This document shows positions 1 through 9,130 of a stretch of 64,000 nucleotides of DNA, in pieces. The notes beneath the pieces are model-generated. The model was given only the letters and a program-made list of their open reading frames with translations. It was not told the origin of the DNA and searched no databases. This DNA comes from Serpens sp035497915 (GTDB taxonomy: Bacteria > Pseudomonadota > Gammaproteobacteria > Pseudomonadales > Pseudomonadaceae). A program made the position numbers and the translations under genes. The DNA lies in the NCBI RefSeq assembly GCF_035497915.1, contig NZ_DATJCS010000012.1, forward strand, positions 116,021-180,020. The letters run 5' to 3'. Numbering within the stretch: the stretch's first letter is position 1; each line of letters starts with the position of its first letter.

Positions 1-180
1 GTTGACGAGACTCAGCGTGGCCTGAAGTTTTCCATCGACGAAGACACCGGGCGCACCGTGGTCAAGGTGATCGCCCGCCAGAGTGGCGAAGTCATTCGTC
101 AGCTGCCCTCAGAGGAAGCGCTGGAGCTTGCCAAGCGCCTGCAGGATGCCGGCAGCCTGTTGTTCAGCAAGCAGGTGTGA
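1..180 (+). CDS. flaG: FlaG flagellar protein, C-terminal part
   Basis: The reading frame is open from the first base of the window and stops with TGA at 178-180. It gives 59 residues with the FlaG C-terminal pattern: LKFSIDEDTGRTVVKVI, then RQLPSEEALELAKRL. FlaG proteins affect filament length and lie between flagellin (fliC) and fliD in Pseudomonas, which is the position seen here. The N-terminal half lies outside the window. FlaG assignment rests on the motif and on the adjacent fliD. Confidence 0.88.
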   Translation, partial: VDETQRGLKFSIDEDTGRTVVKVIARQSGEVIRQLPSEEALELAKRLQDAGSLLFSKQV

Positions 181-229
181 TTTCAGGGTGGCGCGCGCAT
201 TGCTTGCGGCGCGGCCTTGATCGTGAAAC

Positions 230-245
230 GCGGCACTAATGCCGC
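230..245 (+). terminator. Hairpin between flaG and fliD, possible terminator
   Basis: GCGGCA (230-235) and TGCCGC (240-245) form a perfect 6-bp stem with a 4-nt loop. There is no T run after it, so a classical intrinsic terminator is doubtful. It sits between the flaG stop and the candidate fliD promoter. Confidence 0.25.
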
Positions 246-290
246 TGTGGGCGCCTGCGCTACGGGGCGGGTCATCGGAATGGTCGGGTC

Positions 291-307
291 TTGGTGCATA
301 TCTTGCT
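291..307 (+). promoter_or_regulatory. Candidate sigma-54 (RpoN) promoter for fliD
   Basis: TTGGTGCATATCTTGCT fits the YTGGCACG-N4-TTGCW consensus, with GG at 293-294 and GC at 305-306 separated by exactly 10 nt. The TTGCT half is perfect and the GG half is partly degenerate. Start of transcription would fall near 318, about 30 nt before the fliD ATG. fliD promoters in Pseudomonas are known to depend on RpoN and FleQ, and fleQ lies 4.5 kb downstream. Confidence 0.6.
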
Positions 308-347
308 GCGCCAGGGTCACGCGTCAGCAAAATATCGGGAGTGCAGC

Positions 348-2114
348 ATGGCAATCACCACCCTCACCGGCCTGGGTTCGGGTCTGGATATCAAGAACCT
401 GGTTCCGGCGCTGATCGAAGCCGAAAGGGCGCCCAAGCAGGCGCAGATCAAGAGCCAGATGCTCCGTAACGAGACCCAGCTGTCGGCCGTTGGCATGCTG
501 AAAAGCGCGTTGGAAGCCTTTGAAACGTCATTGTTGAGCCTGAAATCCAGCTCCAAGTCGTTCGATGGCTACAAGGCCGCCTCGTCCAAGGAGGCGGTCG
601 CCAATGTCACCCTGCAGCCCGTTGCTGCCAAGGCCTCAAAGGTGGCCAGTGCGCCCCTGGTCGATGGACACGATACGAGCTTTGCCAGCGGCGGCACGTT
701 GAGCATCAGCATGGGTGGGAAAACCCATGATATTTCGATCGCCGCAGGAGCCACCCTCGCGGAGGTGACCACTGCCGTCAACACTCAGCTCGGTTCCCAG
801 GGCATCACTGCCGGGATCGAGTTTGAGGCGGGGGAAGTACGCCTGGCCTTGCTCTCCAAGCAGACCGGGGCGGGCAATGATATTTCCGTGAGCGGGACGG
901 GCGACCTGGCTCAGTTGAATGTGGATGGCTCGGTCGAAATGACCGCCTCGAGCGCCGGCTATATCACCCGCGCAGCCAATGCCATCAACGTGACCCAAGG
1001 CTCGTATGTGCTCAAGGTCGACAGCCTGGCATCGGCATCGAAGGTGGCCTCGGCAGTACAGCCGGATGGTGTCTCGACCCGGTACGCCTCCGGCGGTGAG
1101 CTGACCATCAAGGTGGGTGGCGGCACGCCTTACAAGATCACGGTTGCCGCGAACGCGACGCTGGATCAGATTCGCGATTCGATCAATAGCCAACTGTCCG
1201 CCGTGGGCGTCTCCGCCAGCATTATTTCCGACAGCAGCGGCGCACGTCTGGTGCTGTCGTCGGAGTTGACCGGGGCCGGTAACGATATTTCGCTGACGAG
1301 CACCGGTGCCGATCTGGCGACGCTGGATATCGACGGGACGCAGCAGCAAGCCGGGAGCGGCGCGGGATGGCTGACCCAGGCGAAGGATGCCAAATACTTT
1401 ATCGATGGCCTGGAGATGAGCAGCAAGGGCAACACCATTACGGGTTTGCAGGGCCTTAGCATCAAGCTGCTGGAAGAGGGCACCACCACGCTGTCGGTGT
1501 CGACCAATGCCGATGGTATTGCTGCCTCGGTCGAATCCTTCGTGATGGCCTACAACACCCTGCTGACCGTCACCAACGGGCTGACCAAGGTCACCCAGAC
1601 CACCGACAAGGATGGCAATCCGACTACTCAGGCCGGCGCGCTGGTGGCGGACTCGACGCTGCGCTCGATGATGTCGCAATTGCGAAGTGCGTTCGCGAAT
1701 CCGGTGCAGGGCGCTGGAGATTTGAAGCTACTGACTCAGTTGGGCGTAAAGACCAGCCGGACGACCGGCATGCTGGAGCTGGACAGTGACCAACTGAAGA
1801 AGGCGGTTGCTGAAAACCCGGCCGCTATCAAGGACTTCTTCACCGGCAAGCAGGGCATGTTCGAGCGTATCGGAAATATCACTTCGGTGTACTCCGGAAA
1901 AGGCGGTCTGCTGGCCTCGCGGGAGGCCAGCTTGACGAAGAATACGGAACGCCTGGGCCTTGATCAGGCGAATCTGGATCGGCGCATCGAAAAGCTCACC
2001 CTGACCCTGTTTGCCAAGTTCAACGCCATGGACAGCCTGGTCGCGAGGCTCAACGCGACCAGCCAAAGTGTCATGGCCACGCTCAACGCGCTGAACAAGA
2101 AAAAAGACGACTGA
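348..2114 (+). CDS. fliD: Flagellar filament cap protein FliD with duplicated inner domain
   Basis: FliD caps the growing filament and guides flagellin folding. The N-terminus (MAITTLTGLGSGLDIKNLV) and C-terminus (coiled-coil region ending in VMATLNALNKKKDD) are typical FliD_N and FliD_C regions. I chose ATG 348, preceded by GGGAG at 338-342, because it starts exactly at the conserved FliD N-terminus; an upstream in-frame ATG at 291 overlaps the promoter. The product is 588 aa, longer than the roughly 470-aa FliD of P. aeruginosa. The excess is explained by two related segments, about residues 85-210 and 213-345. Each carries ASKVAS, ASGG(T/E)L, a TL-x(5-6)-IN or VNTQL-like stretch, TGAGNDIS, and DL(A)xLxxDG followed by an AG-x-(I/L)T turn. 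Confidence 0.93.
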   Translation: MAITTLTGLGSGLDIKNLVPALIEAERAPKQAQIKSQMLRNETQLSAVGMLKSALEAFETSLLSLKSSSKSFDGYKAASSKEAVANVTLQPVAAKASKVASAPLVDGHDTSFASGGTLSISMGGKTHDISIAAGATLAEVTTAVNTQLGSQGITAGIEFEAGEVRLALLSKQTGAGNDISVSGTGDLAQLNVDGSVEMTASSAGYITRAANAINVTQGSYVLKVDSLASASKVASAVQPDGVSTRYASGGELTIKVGGGTPYKITVAANATLDQIRDSINSQLSAVGVSASIISDSSGARLVLSSELTGAGNDISLTSTGADLATLDIDGTQQQAGSGAGWLTQAKDAKYFIDGLEMSSKGNTITGLQGLSIKLLEEGTTTLSVSTNADGIAASVESFVMAYNTLLTVTNGLTKVTQTTDKDGNPTTQAGALVADSTLRSMMSQLRSAFANPVQGAGDLKLLTQLGVKTSRTTGMLELDSDQLKKAVAENPAAIKDFFTGKQGMFERIGNITSVYSGKGGLLASREASLTKNTERLGLDQANLDRRIEKLTLTLFAKFNAMDSLVARLNATSQSVMATLNALNKKKDD

Positions 2115-2147
2115 TTGGTGCGTGCCTTTCCCAAGGAAAACGAGTTC

Positions 2148-2444
2148 ATGCAAGAAGCCATCGAGAAGCTGGAATTCACTCAGACTGCCCTGCGCGAGGC
2201 GCTCGAGCGCCAGGACTGGGACGCCATCGGCGAGCTGGATTCGCTGTGCCGTCAGGTTGTTGATGACGTGATGGCGCAGGGTGGCGCGGGCAATGCCGAG
2301 GTGCTTGCGCGCCTGGGCGAGCTGCTGGACCTGTATCGGGAAGTGCTGGAAGCCTGCGAGGCCGAAAAGCAGCAGGTGGGCGGCGAGCTGCGCCAGCTGC
2401 GCCAGGCCAGCAATGGCGTCAAGGCCTATCAGGCAGGCGAGTGA
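2148..2444 (+). CDS. fliT: FliT/FliS'-like flagellar chaperone
   Basis: A 98-residue, highly helical and acidic protein. It has the arrangement of the FliT family: two helices with an ending motif EKQQVGGELRQLRQASNGVKAY. FliT proteins chaperone FliD and can modulate flagellar regulators. The start is ATG 2148, with AAGGA at 2133-2137; a TTG at 2115 immediately after the fliD stop is less likely. It follows fliD by 33 nt in the same direction, so co-transcription is likely. In Pseudomonas this position is often named fliS' or fliT. Confidence 0.75.
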   Translation: MQEAIEKLEFTQTALREALERQDWDAIGELDSLCRQVVDDVMAQGGAGNAEVLARLGELLDLYREVLEACEAEKQQVGGELRQLRQASNGVKAYQAGE

Positions 2445-2491
2445 TGCCGGCGAGCTTGCCGTAGCCCCGACGGGCTGTTCTGTTTTCTTAC

Positions 2492-2528
2492 AACGCCACC
2501 TCCGCTCGCGGCTGTGTGGCGTTTTTAT
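2492..2528 (+). terminator. Intrinsic terminator after fliT
   Basis: AACGCCAC (2492-2499) pairs with GTGGCGTT (2516-2523), followed by TTTTATTT. The stem is GC-rich with a T tract, the layout of a rho-independent terminator. It would end the fliD-fliT unit just before the motility accessory gene. Confidence 0.7.
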
Positions 2529-2558
2529 TTGTGGTTGATGTGCGCCGGAGTCGATGCG

Positions 2559-3857
2559 ATGGGCGAGTTCTTTGAAGTCAACGCCGCGGTTATTCGCGCG
2601 CGCTGGCCGGCGTTGCTGGACAGCGTGCTGCAGGAAGACCTGACAGCGCTGCAGGCCGACACGGATCTGCTGCAGGGCCTGGAAGCCACGCTGCGCATCG
2701 CCGGCATCCAGCTCACCAGTCGCCATGGCCGGGCGGCCGAAGCCAGGCTGCAGGCGCAAAGCCTGCCGCAGGACAGTCCGGTTGTGACGGTCTATGGCTG
2801 TGGCCTGGGCGATCTGCAGCGCGAGCTACTGCAACGCGACTGCCTGCGCCAGCTGCGCGTGCGCATCCTTAATCTGGGGCTGTTCGCCCTGGTCCTGCAT
2901 CTGATGGACCAGAGCGACTGGCTCGCCGACCCGCGAGTGGATCTTGATCAGGCCGGTCGTGAGCCGAAACTGGTTCCGCCGCTCTTTGCGCTGCCGTCCG
3001 AGCTGCTGCTGGCGGACAACTTCAATGCCCGCTCCCGGGATCTGCTGGTGCGCTACATCCAGCAGGACTTCGTGAACCGTGCCTTTGATCCGCGGGATCC
3101 GTTCTGGCGCGAGCGGGTGAATGGCAACCTCGATCTGCTGCGGGAAGATGCTGACGTGGCCGAGCTGTTTGGCTCTCAGCGGGGCCGCGAGGTGTTCGTG
3201 ATCGCCACCGGGCCGACGCTGGAGCGCCACCTCGACCGTTTGCGGCGGCTGCGCGCCCAGACGCAGCGGCCGCTGTTCGTCGTGGTGGATACCGCCCTGA
3301 GGCCGTTGCTCGCCCAGGGCATCCGTCCGGATCTGGTGGTGAGCATCGATGCGAATATCCAGGACCGGCATCTGCTCACCGCGCAGTCCGCCGGGATGGG
3401 GCTGGTGTACTTCCCGCTGCTGGCCAACGAGCTGTTGCAGGCCTGGCGGGGCAAACGCTATGCCGCCTATTCGGCCAGCCGGCTATACGCCGCCGCCCGC
3501 CGGCAGGTCGACAAAGCGGTGCTGTATTCCGCCGGCAGTGTGATTCATCCGGCGCTGGATCTGGCGGTGCGCATGGGTGCCACCCGCGTGACGCTGTTTG
3601 GCGCGGATTTCTCCTACCCCGGCGACAAGACCCATGCGGGCTGGGACGATGGGGTGCTTGGCCAGGGATTTTCCTGTGCACGGCACTGGGTGATCAACGG
3701 GCATGGCGAACGGGTCAGGACCCAGTTGAACTTCCGCTCCTATCTATATGGCATCAGCGAATACATTGCGGCACATCCCGAAGTGATGTTTCTCAATACC
3801 AGCAAGGACGGCGCATTGATCGAAGGCGCAAGCTTTCATCCGGAGTTCGTATCGTGA
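2559..3857 (+). CDS. Motility accessory factor (Maf-like, DUF115 family)
   Basis: The 432-aa product has a central DUF115/MAF region: REVFVIATGPTLERHL, LFVVVDTALRPLLAQGIRPDLVVSIDAN, and ALDLAVRMGATRVTLFGADFSYPGD. These are the conserved blocks of 6-hydroxymethylpterin pyrophosphokinase MptE-like/Maf proteins. In several polar-flagellated bacteria, Maf proteins are tied to flagellin glycosylation with pseudaminic or legionaminic acid. ATG 2559 is preferred because GGAG lies at 2547-2550; the frame extends upstream into the terminator. It lies between fliT and fliS, so a flagellin modification role is inferred from context. No sugar-synthesis genes are in the window. Confidence 0.75.
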   Translation: MGEFFEVNAAVIRARWPALLDSVLQEDLTALQADTDLLQGLEATLRIAGIQLTSRHGRAAEARLQAQSLPQDSPVVTVYGCGLGDLQRELLQRDCLRQLRVRILNLGLFALVLHLMDQSDWLADPRVDLDQAGREPKLVPPLFALPSELLLADNFNARSRDLLVRYIQQDFVNRAFDPRDPFWRERVNGNLDLLREDADVAELFGSQRGREVFVIATGPTLERHLDRLRRLRAQTQRPLFVVVDTALRPLLAQGIRPDLVVSIDANIQDRHLLTAQSAGMGLVYFPLLANELLQAWRGKRYAAYSASRLYAAARRQVDKAVLYSAGSVIHPALDLAVRMGATRVTLFGADFSYPGDKTHAGWDDGVLGQGFSCARHWVINGHGERVRTQLNFRSYLYGISEYIAAHPEVMFLNTSKDGALIEGASFHPEFVS

Positions 3858-4117
3858 CCCAGGTTGCCGAGCTGAAGCGGGAAGCCCTGCGTATCGCCCA
3901 TCTGCTGCGTCTGGGGCAGGAGGTGCAGGCGCAACTCGATATGGTCGCCCTGGCTGAGCGGCTGCTGGGTTTCGCCAGCGGCGAGCGGGGAGGGGAAGTG
4001 GCCGCGTGGGTGGACTGGATCGGCCGGGCGACGGCCTGCCAGGAAGCGCAGGACTGGCTGGGGCTGGCGGACTATCTGGAATACGAGTTGCAGGAGCTGT
4101 TCGACCACGCCGTCTAA
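3854..4117 (+). CDS. Small conserved-looking protein of the flagellar operon, unknown function
   Basis: An 87-residue acidic, Leu/Ala-rich helical protein starting at GTG 3854. The start overlaps the stop of the preceding maf-like gene (GTGA), a sign of translational coupling. It contains two tryptophan-rich helices (VAAWVDWIGRA, QDWLGLADYL) and no known motif. Its size and helical character resemble export chaperones, but I do not recognise a family. It sits 60 nt upstream of fliS, so a role in filament export or modification is possible but unproven. Confidence 0.7.
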   Translation: MTQVAELKREALRIAHLLRLGQEVQAQLDMVALAERLLGFASGERGGEVAAWVDWIGRATACQEAQDWLGLADYLEYELQELFDHAV

Positions 4118-4176
4118 AGCTTCCCGTGGCCCGGTCGATATAGAACGCAGGTTTTACGGTTATCTTTCTGGAGTCG

Positions 4177-4575
4177 ATGCGCATGTATTCCCGTTCCGCC
4201 CTTCAGCAGTACCAGCAGGTCAACGCCCATGCGCAGGTGTCCGAGGCCAGTCCGCATCGTCTGATCCAGATGCTGCAGGCCGGCGCGCTGGACCGCATCG
4301 CCCAGGCCCAGGGCGCCATGTCCCGTGGCCAGACCGAGATGAAAGGCATGCTGATCGGCAAGGCCATCGACATCATCGGCGGGCTGCGCGAGGGGCTGAA
4401 CCTGGAAGCCGGTGGCGAGCTGGCCGCCAACTACGATCGCCTGTACGACTACATGGCGCGCCGGCTGATCGAGGCCAACCGCAAGAATGATGCGCGCATC
4501 CTCGACGAGGTCGCCGGATTGATGCGTGAGTTGAAGGCCGGCTGGGATGGCATCGGCGCGCAGCTGACCAAGTGA
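4177..4575 (+). CDS. fliS: Flagellar export chaperone FliS
   Basis: FliS binds the disordered C-terminus of flagellin and keeps it unfolded until export. The 132-aa product shows the family pattern: YQQVNAHAQVSEASPHRLIQMLQAGALDRIAQAQGAM, then LIGKAIDIIGGLREGLNLE, then LYDYMARRLIEANRKND. ATG 4177 follows GGAG at 4170-4173; ATG 4183 (MYSRS) is an alternative two codons later. It closes the operon and is followed by a strong terminator, then fleQ. Confidence 0.93.
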   Translation: MRMYSRSALQQYQQVNAHAQVSEASPHRLIQMLQAGALDRIAQAQGAMSRGQTEMKGMLIGKAIDIIGGLREGLNLEAGGELAANYDRLYDYMARRLIEANRKNDARILDEVAGLMRELKAGWDGIGAQLTK

Positions 4576-4581
4576 AATATC

Positions 4582-4607
4582 AACCCCGCTTCGGCGGGGT
4601 TTTTCTT
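4582..4607 (+). terminator. Intrinsic terminator after fliS
   Basis: AACCCCGC (4582-4589), a TTCG tetraloop and GCGGGGTT (4594-4601) are followed by TTTCTT. It is a near-ideal rho-independent terminator separating the fliS unit from fleQ. Confidence 0.92.
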
Positions 4608-4618
4608 GGCGCCGAGTA

Positions 4619-4639
4619 CTTAACACTCGAAGTGTTAAG
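4619..4639. promoter_or_regulatory. Perfect 9-bp inverted repeat upstream of fleQ
   Basis: CTTAACACT-CGA-AGTGTTAAG is a perfect dyad about 90 bp upstream of the fleQ -35 element. It has no T tract and lies beyond the fliS terminator, so it looks like a binding site for a dimeric regulator rather than a terminator. The binding factor is unknown to me. Confidence 0.5.
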
Positions 4640-4718
4640 GGTGTCACACTTTGTTGAGTCAGCTTTCTGGCATTTTTTGATCTGTGACAGGACCGTTAGA
4701 CAAAAGTCGTTTTGGTCA

Positions 4719-4732
4719 GTCAGGAAATTGAC
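4719..4732 (+). promoter_or_regulatory. FleQ-type binding box overlapping the fleQ -35
   Basis: GTCAGGAAATTGAC matches the described FleQ box (GTCA-N-TAAA-TTGAC type) except at the centre (GGAAA for NTAAA). The GTCA...TGAC dyad arms are intact. Its right half overlaps the TTGACT -35 hexamer of the proposed fleQ promoter, so a bound FleQ dimer would be expected to block RNA polymerase. Confidence 0.6.
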
Positions 4733-4756
4733 TTGAGACAGTCTTTTGACTTTAAA
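4728..4756 (+). promoter_or_regulatory. Candidate sigma-70 promoter of fleQ
   Basis: TTGACT (4728-4733) and TTTAAA (4751-4756) are separated by exactly 17 nt. Start of transcription would be near 4763, leaving a leader of about 60 nt before the fleQ ATG at 4824. Confidence 0.65.
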
Positions 4757-4823
4757 TGGCCGCCATCCTGCCATCGGCCCTTTGGGGTCAAATGTAAAAA
4801 GAACTCCAGGCCAGAAGTCAGAC

Positions 4824-6293
<1,470 letters not shown>

Positions 6294-6301
6294 AGGTTTT
6301 C

Positions 6302-6324
6302 CCCTCTCCCGCAAGGGGAGAGGG
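6302..6324. terminator. Hairpin just after fleQ
   Basis: CCCTCTCC and GGAGAGGG flank a short GCAA-containing loop, 9 nt after the fleQ stop. The stem is strong but lacks a downstream T run. It may stabilise or end the fleQ transcript. Confidence 0.4.
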
Positions 6325-6366
6325 CGTCGCGGCTAAAGCCCCTCCCACAAAGCGAAAGCCTGCACC

Positions 6367-6437
6367 TGTAGGAGCGACTTCAGTCGCGAGCTTTTGTGCG
6401 GCCTGCATGAAAAGCTCGCGGACGAGTCCGCTCCCAC
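6367..6437. repeat. Family A palindromic repeat pair (REP/BIME-like)
   Basis: Two inverted units: TGTAGGAGCGACTTCAGTCG... at 6367-6395 and its opposite, AAAGCTCGCGGACGAGTCCG..., at 6411-6437. Each unit folds on itself through GCGACT/AGTCGC-type arms. Comparable units occur at seven other places in the window. They fill the space between convergent fleQ and uraA. Confidence 0.85.
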
Positions 6438-6446
6438 CAATGCAGC

Positions 6447-7697
6447 TTATGCCTGATCCAGCGCCTTGCCCTTCCAGCCCTGGCCGCCCGGCAGCAGCAG
6501 GTTGAGCAGCAGGGCGGTCAGCGCGGCCAGGGAAATGCCGGATAGCGCGAACGCCGGCGTTCCCAATTTCATGCCACCAATGCCGAACACCAGGGTCACC
6601 GAGACGATGATCAGGTTGCGCGGCTGGGACAGATCCACCTGGTTGCGAATCAGGGTATTCAGGCCGACCACGGCGATCGAGCCGAACAGCAGGCAGAGGA
6701 TGCCGCCCATCACCGGGGCGGGAATGCTCTGCAGCGCCGCGCCGAACTTGCCGACGAAGGCCATCAGGATCGCGAACACGGCCGCCCAGGTCATGACCTT
6801 CGGGTTGTAGTTCTTGGTCAGCATCACCGCGCCGGTGACTTCCGCATAGGTGGTGTTCGGCGGGCCGCCGAAGAAACCGGCCGCCGAGGTCGCCAGGCCG
6901 TCACCCAGCAGGGTGCGATGCAGGCCGGGCTTCTGGATGAAGTTCTTGCCGGTCACCGAGCCGATGGCCACCACGCCGCCGATGTGTTCGATGGCCGGTG
7001 CCAGTGCCACCGGCAGCATGTAGAGGATGGCCCCCCAGTGGAATTCCGGCGCGACGAAGTTCGGCAGGGCCAGCCAGGGCGCGGCGGCAATGCCGGAGGT
7101 GTCGATGATGCCGAAGGCGGCGGACAGGGCGCAGCCGACCACGATGCCGGCCAGGATCGGCACCAGGCGGAACAGTCCGCGTCCCAGCGTGGCGACGAGA
7201 AGCGTGGCAACCAGCGAGCTCATCGAGATGATGATGGCGGTGGTGTACGAAATGGCGTTGTCGCCGCTGCCGCCCATGGCCATGCCCACTGCGACCGGCG
7301 ACAGCGCCAGGCCGATGGAGATGATCACCGGGGCGATGACCACCGGCGGCAGCAGGCGGTCGATGAAGCCGGCGCCGCGCAGTTTCACCGCCAGGCTCAT
7401 CAGGATGTAGACGACGCCGGCGGCGATGATGCCGCCCAGCACCGCAGGCAGGCCGACTTCGCCCTTGATGGCCATGATCGGCGCGATGAAGGCGAAGCTC
7501 GATGCCAGGAAAACCGGCACTTCCCGGCGGGTCACCAGTTGGAACAGCAGGGTGCCGATGCCGGCGGTGAACAGCGCCACGTTGGGGTCCATGCCGGTCA
7601 GCAGCGGCATCAGTACCAGGGCGCCGAAGGCCACGAACAGCATCTGCGCGCCGGCGATTCCCTGGCGCAAGATCGGGTCCTTGTGGGTGTCGCTCAT
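6447..7697 (-). CDS. uraA: Uracil permease UraA (NCS2 family)
   Basis: A 416-aa membrane protein that imports uracil with protons. Multiple hydrophobic segments cover most of the chain. It has the NCS2 signature around ALAPAIEHIGGVVAIGSVTGKNF and the QN-like motif region GGPPNTTYAEVTGAVMLTKNYNP. It starts 2 nt after the upp stop, so upp-uraA form one operon that couples uptake to conversion of uracil to UMP. The gene ends against a repeat pair. Confidence 0.95.
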   Translation of the reverse strand: MSDTHKDPILRQGIAGAQMLFVAFGALVLMPLLTGMDPNVALFTAGIGTLLFQLVTRREVPVFLASSFAFIAPIMAIKGEVGLPAVLGGIIAAGVVYILMSLAVKLRGAGFIDRLLPPVVIAPVIISIGLALSPVAVGMAMGGSGDNAISYTTAIIISMSSLVATLLVATLGRGLFRLVPILAGIVVGCALSAAFGIIDTSGIAAAPWLALPNFVAPEFHWGAILYMLPVALAPAIEHIGGVVAIGSVTGKNFIQKPGLHRTLLGDGLATSAAGFFGGPPNTTYAEVTGAVMLTKNYNPKVMTWAAVFAILMAFVGKFGAALQSIPAPVMGGILCLLFGSIAVVGLNTLIRNQVDLSQPRNLIIVSVTLVFGIGGMKLGTPAFALSGISLAALTALLLNLLLPGGQGWKGKALDQA

Positions 7698-7699
7698 GC

Positions 7700-8338
7700 T
7701 CAGCTGTCCTTCTGCTTGGTGCCGAAGATCTTGTCGCCGGCATCACCGAGGCCGGGAATGATGTAGCCGTGTTCATTCAGCCCCTGGTCGATGGAGGCGG
7801 TGTAGATCTGCACGTCCGGGTGGGACTGCTCCACTGCCGCGATGCCTTCCGGCGCGGCGACCAGCACCATGGCGCGAATTTCCTTGCAGCCGGCCTTCTT
7901 CAGCAGGTCGATGGTGGCGACCATAGAGCCGCCGGTGGCCAGCATGGGATCGATGATCAGCGCCAGGCGCTCGTCGATTTCCGGCGCCAGTTTTTCCAGA
8001 TAGGTATGCGCCTGCAGGGTTTCCTCGTTGCGGGCAATGCCCACGGCGCTCACCTTGGCGCTGGGAATCAGCTGCAGCACGCCATCCAGCATGCCGATGC
8101 CGGCGCGCAGGATCGGCACCACGGTGATCTTCTTGCCGGCAATCTTCTCGACGGTGACCGTGCCGTTCCAACCCTGAATCTCGTAGTTCTCCAGGGGCAG
8201 GTCATTGGTGGCCTCGTAGGTGAGCAGGGCGCCCACTTCCTGGGCAAGCTCACGGAAGTTCTTGGTGCTGATGTCGGCCCGGCGCATCAGGCCGAGCTTG
8301 TGGCGGATCAGCGGATGGCGGATCTCTCGGATGGGCAT
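7700..8338 (-). CDS. upp: Uracil phosphoribosyltransferase
   Basis: Upp makes UMP from uracil and PRPP in pyrimidine salvage. The product is 212 aa, the usual length. It begins MPIREIRHPLIRHKLGLMR and carries the PRPP loop region LALIIDPMLATGGSM and the uracil-binding end GYIIPGLGDAGDKIFGT. First gene of a two-gene operon with uraA, and divergent from hpt. Confidence 0.97.
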   Translation of the reverse strand: MPIREIRHPLIRHKLGLMRRADISTKNFRELAQEVGALLTYEATNDLPLENYEIQGWNGTVTVEKIAGKKITVVPILRAGIGMLDGVLQLIPSAKVSAVGIARNEETLQAHTYLEKLAPEIDERLALIIDPMLATGGSMVATIDLLKKAGCKEIRAMVLVAAPEGIAAVEQSHPDVQIYTASIDQGLNEHGYIIPGLGDAGDKIFGTKQKDS

Positions 8339-8547
8339 GGAGGTTCTCCGGCAGGGGGGCGGGCAAAAAATCGCGCTAGGTTAAAGCAAATAGCATGCAC
8401 ATATCAGCAAAAAGGTTAATTGCCAGCGTTGCTTAGGGGCGGGCCGGTTCGCGATGCCGGACAGCCCCGAGACTTGCCTGATGGCGGCCTGGGGCATACC
8501 TTTCGCGCTTTGTTTTCGCCGTGTCCCAGCAGCAAGAGGATCTTCCC
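8339..8547. promoter_or_regulatory. Divergent upp/hpt intergenic region
   Basis: This 209-bp gap must carry promoters for both salvage units. It contains an AT-rich stretch (about 8365-8420) fitting core promoter DNA for upp, but I see no unambiguous -35/-10 pair. I find no riboswitch-like fold. Confidence 0.4.
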
Positions 8548-9102
8548 ATGCCCGAACTCGCCCACATTCGCCAGGTGATGGCCGAAGCCGACTGTCTCTA
8601 CAGCAATGCGCAAATCGAGGCCGCCATCAGCCGCGTGGCCGAGGACATCAATGCCAGTCTGGCCGAGCGCAATCCGGTGGTGTTCTGTGTGATGAACGGC
8701 GGCCTGATCTTTGCCGGCAAGCTGCTGACCCAGTTGGACTTCCCGCTGGAGCTGTCCTATCTGCACGCCACCCGCTATCGCAACGAAACCACCGGTGGCG
8801 AGCTGTTCTGGAAGGCCAAGCCGGAAGTGTCCTTCATGGATCGGGACGTGCTGATCATCGACGACATCCTCGACGAAGGGCATACCCTGGCGGCGATCAT
8901 CGACTTCTGCCGGCATGCCGGTGCCCGTCAGGTGCACACCGCCGTGCTGATCGACAAGGTCCATGACCGCAAGGCCCGCCCGGACTTCCGGGCCGACTTC
9001 GTCGGCCTGCCCTGCGAGGATCGCTATATCTTCGGCTACGGCATGGACTACAAGGGTTACTGGCGCAACGCCGCCGGCATCTACGCCGTCAAGGGGCTGT
9101 AA
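8548..9102 (+). CDS. hpt: Hypoxanthine-guanine phosphoribosyltransferase
   Basis: A 184-aa purine salvage enzyme converting hypoxanthine or guanine plus PRPP to IMP or GMP. The PRPP motif DVLIIDDILDEGHTLAAI and the sequence VVFCVMNGGLIFAGKLL are diagnostic. I use ATG 8548 (MPELAHIRQVM), with an AGAGGA ribosome site at 8533-8538; a GTG at 8521 in the same frame would add nine residues not expected in the family. Close similarity to Pseudomonas Hpt is recognised over the full length. Confidence 0.95.
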   Translation: MPELAHIRQVMAEADCLYSNAQIEAAISRVAEDINASLAERNPVVFCVMNGGLIFAGKLLTQLDFPLELSYLHATRYRNETTGGELFWKAKPEVSFMDRDVLIIDDILDEGHTLAAIIDFCRHAGARQVHTAVLIDKVHDRKARPDFRADFVGLPCEDRYIFGYGMDYKGYWRNAAGIYAVKGL

Positions 9103-9130
9103 ACAGCTCCAGTCCCCAGTCTGCGGAACC

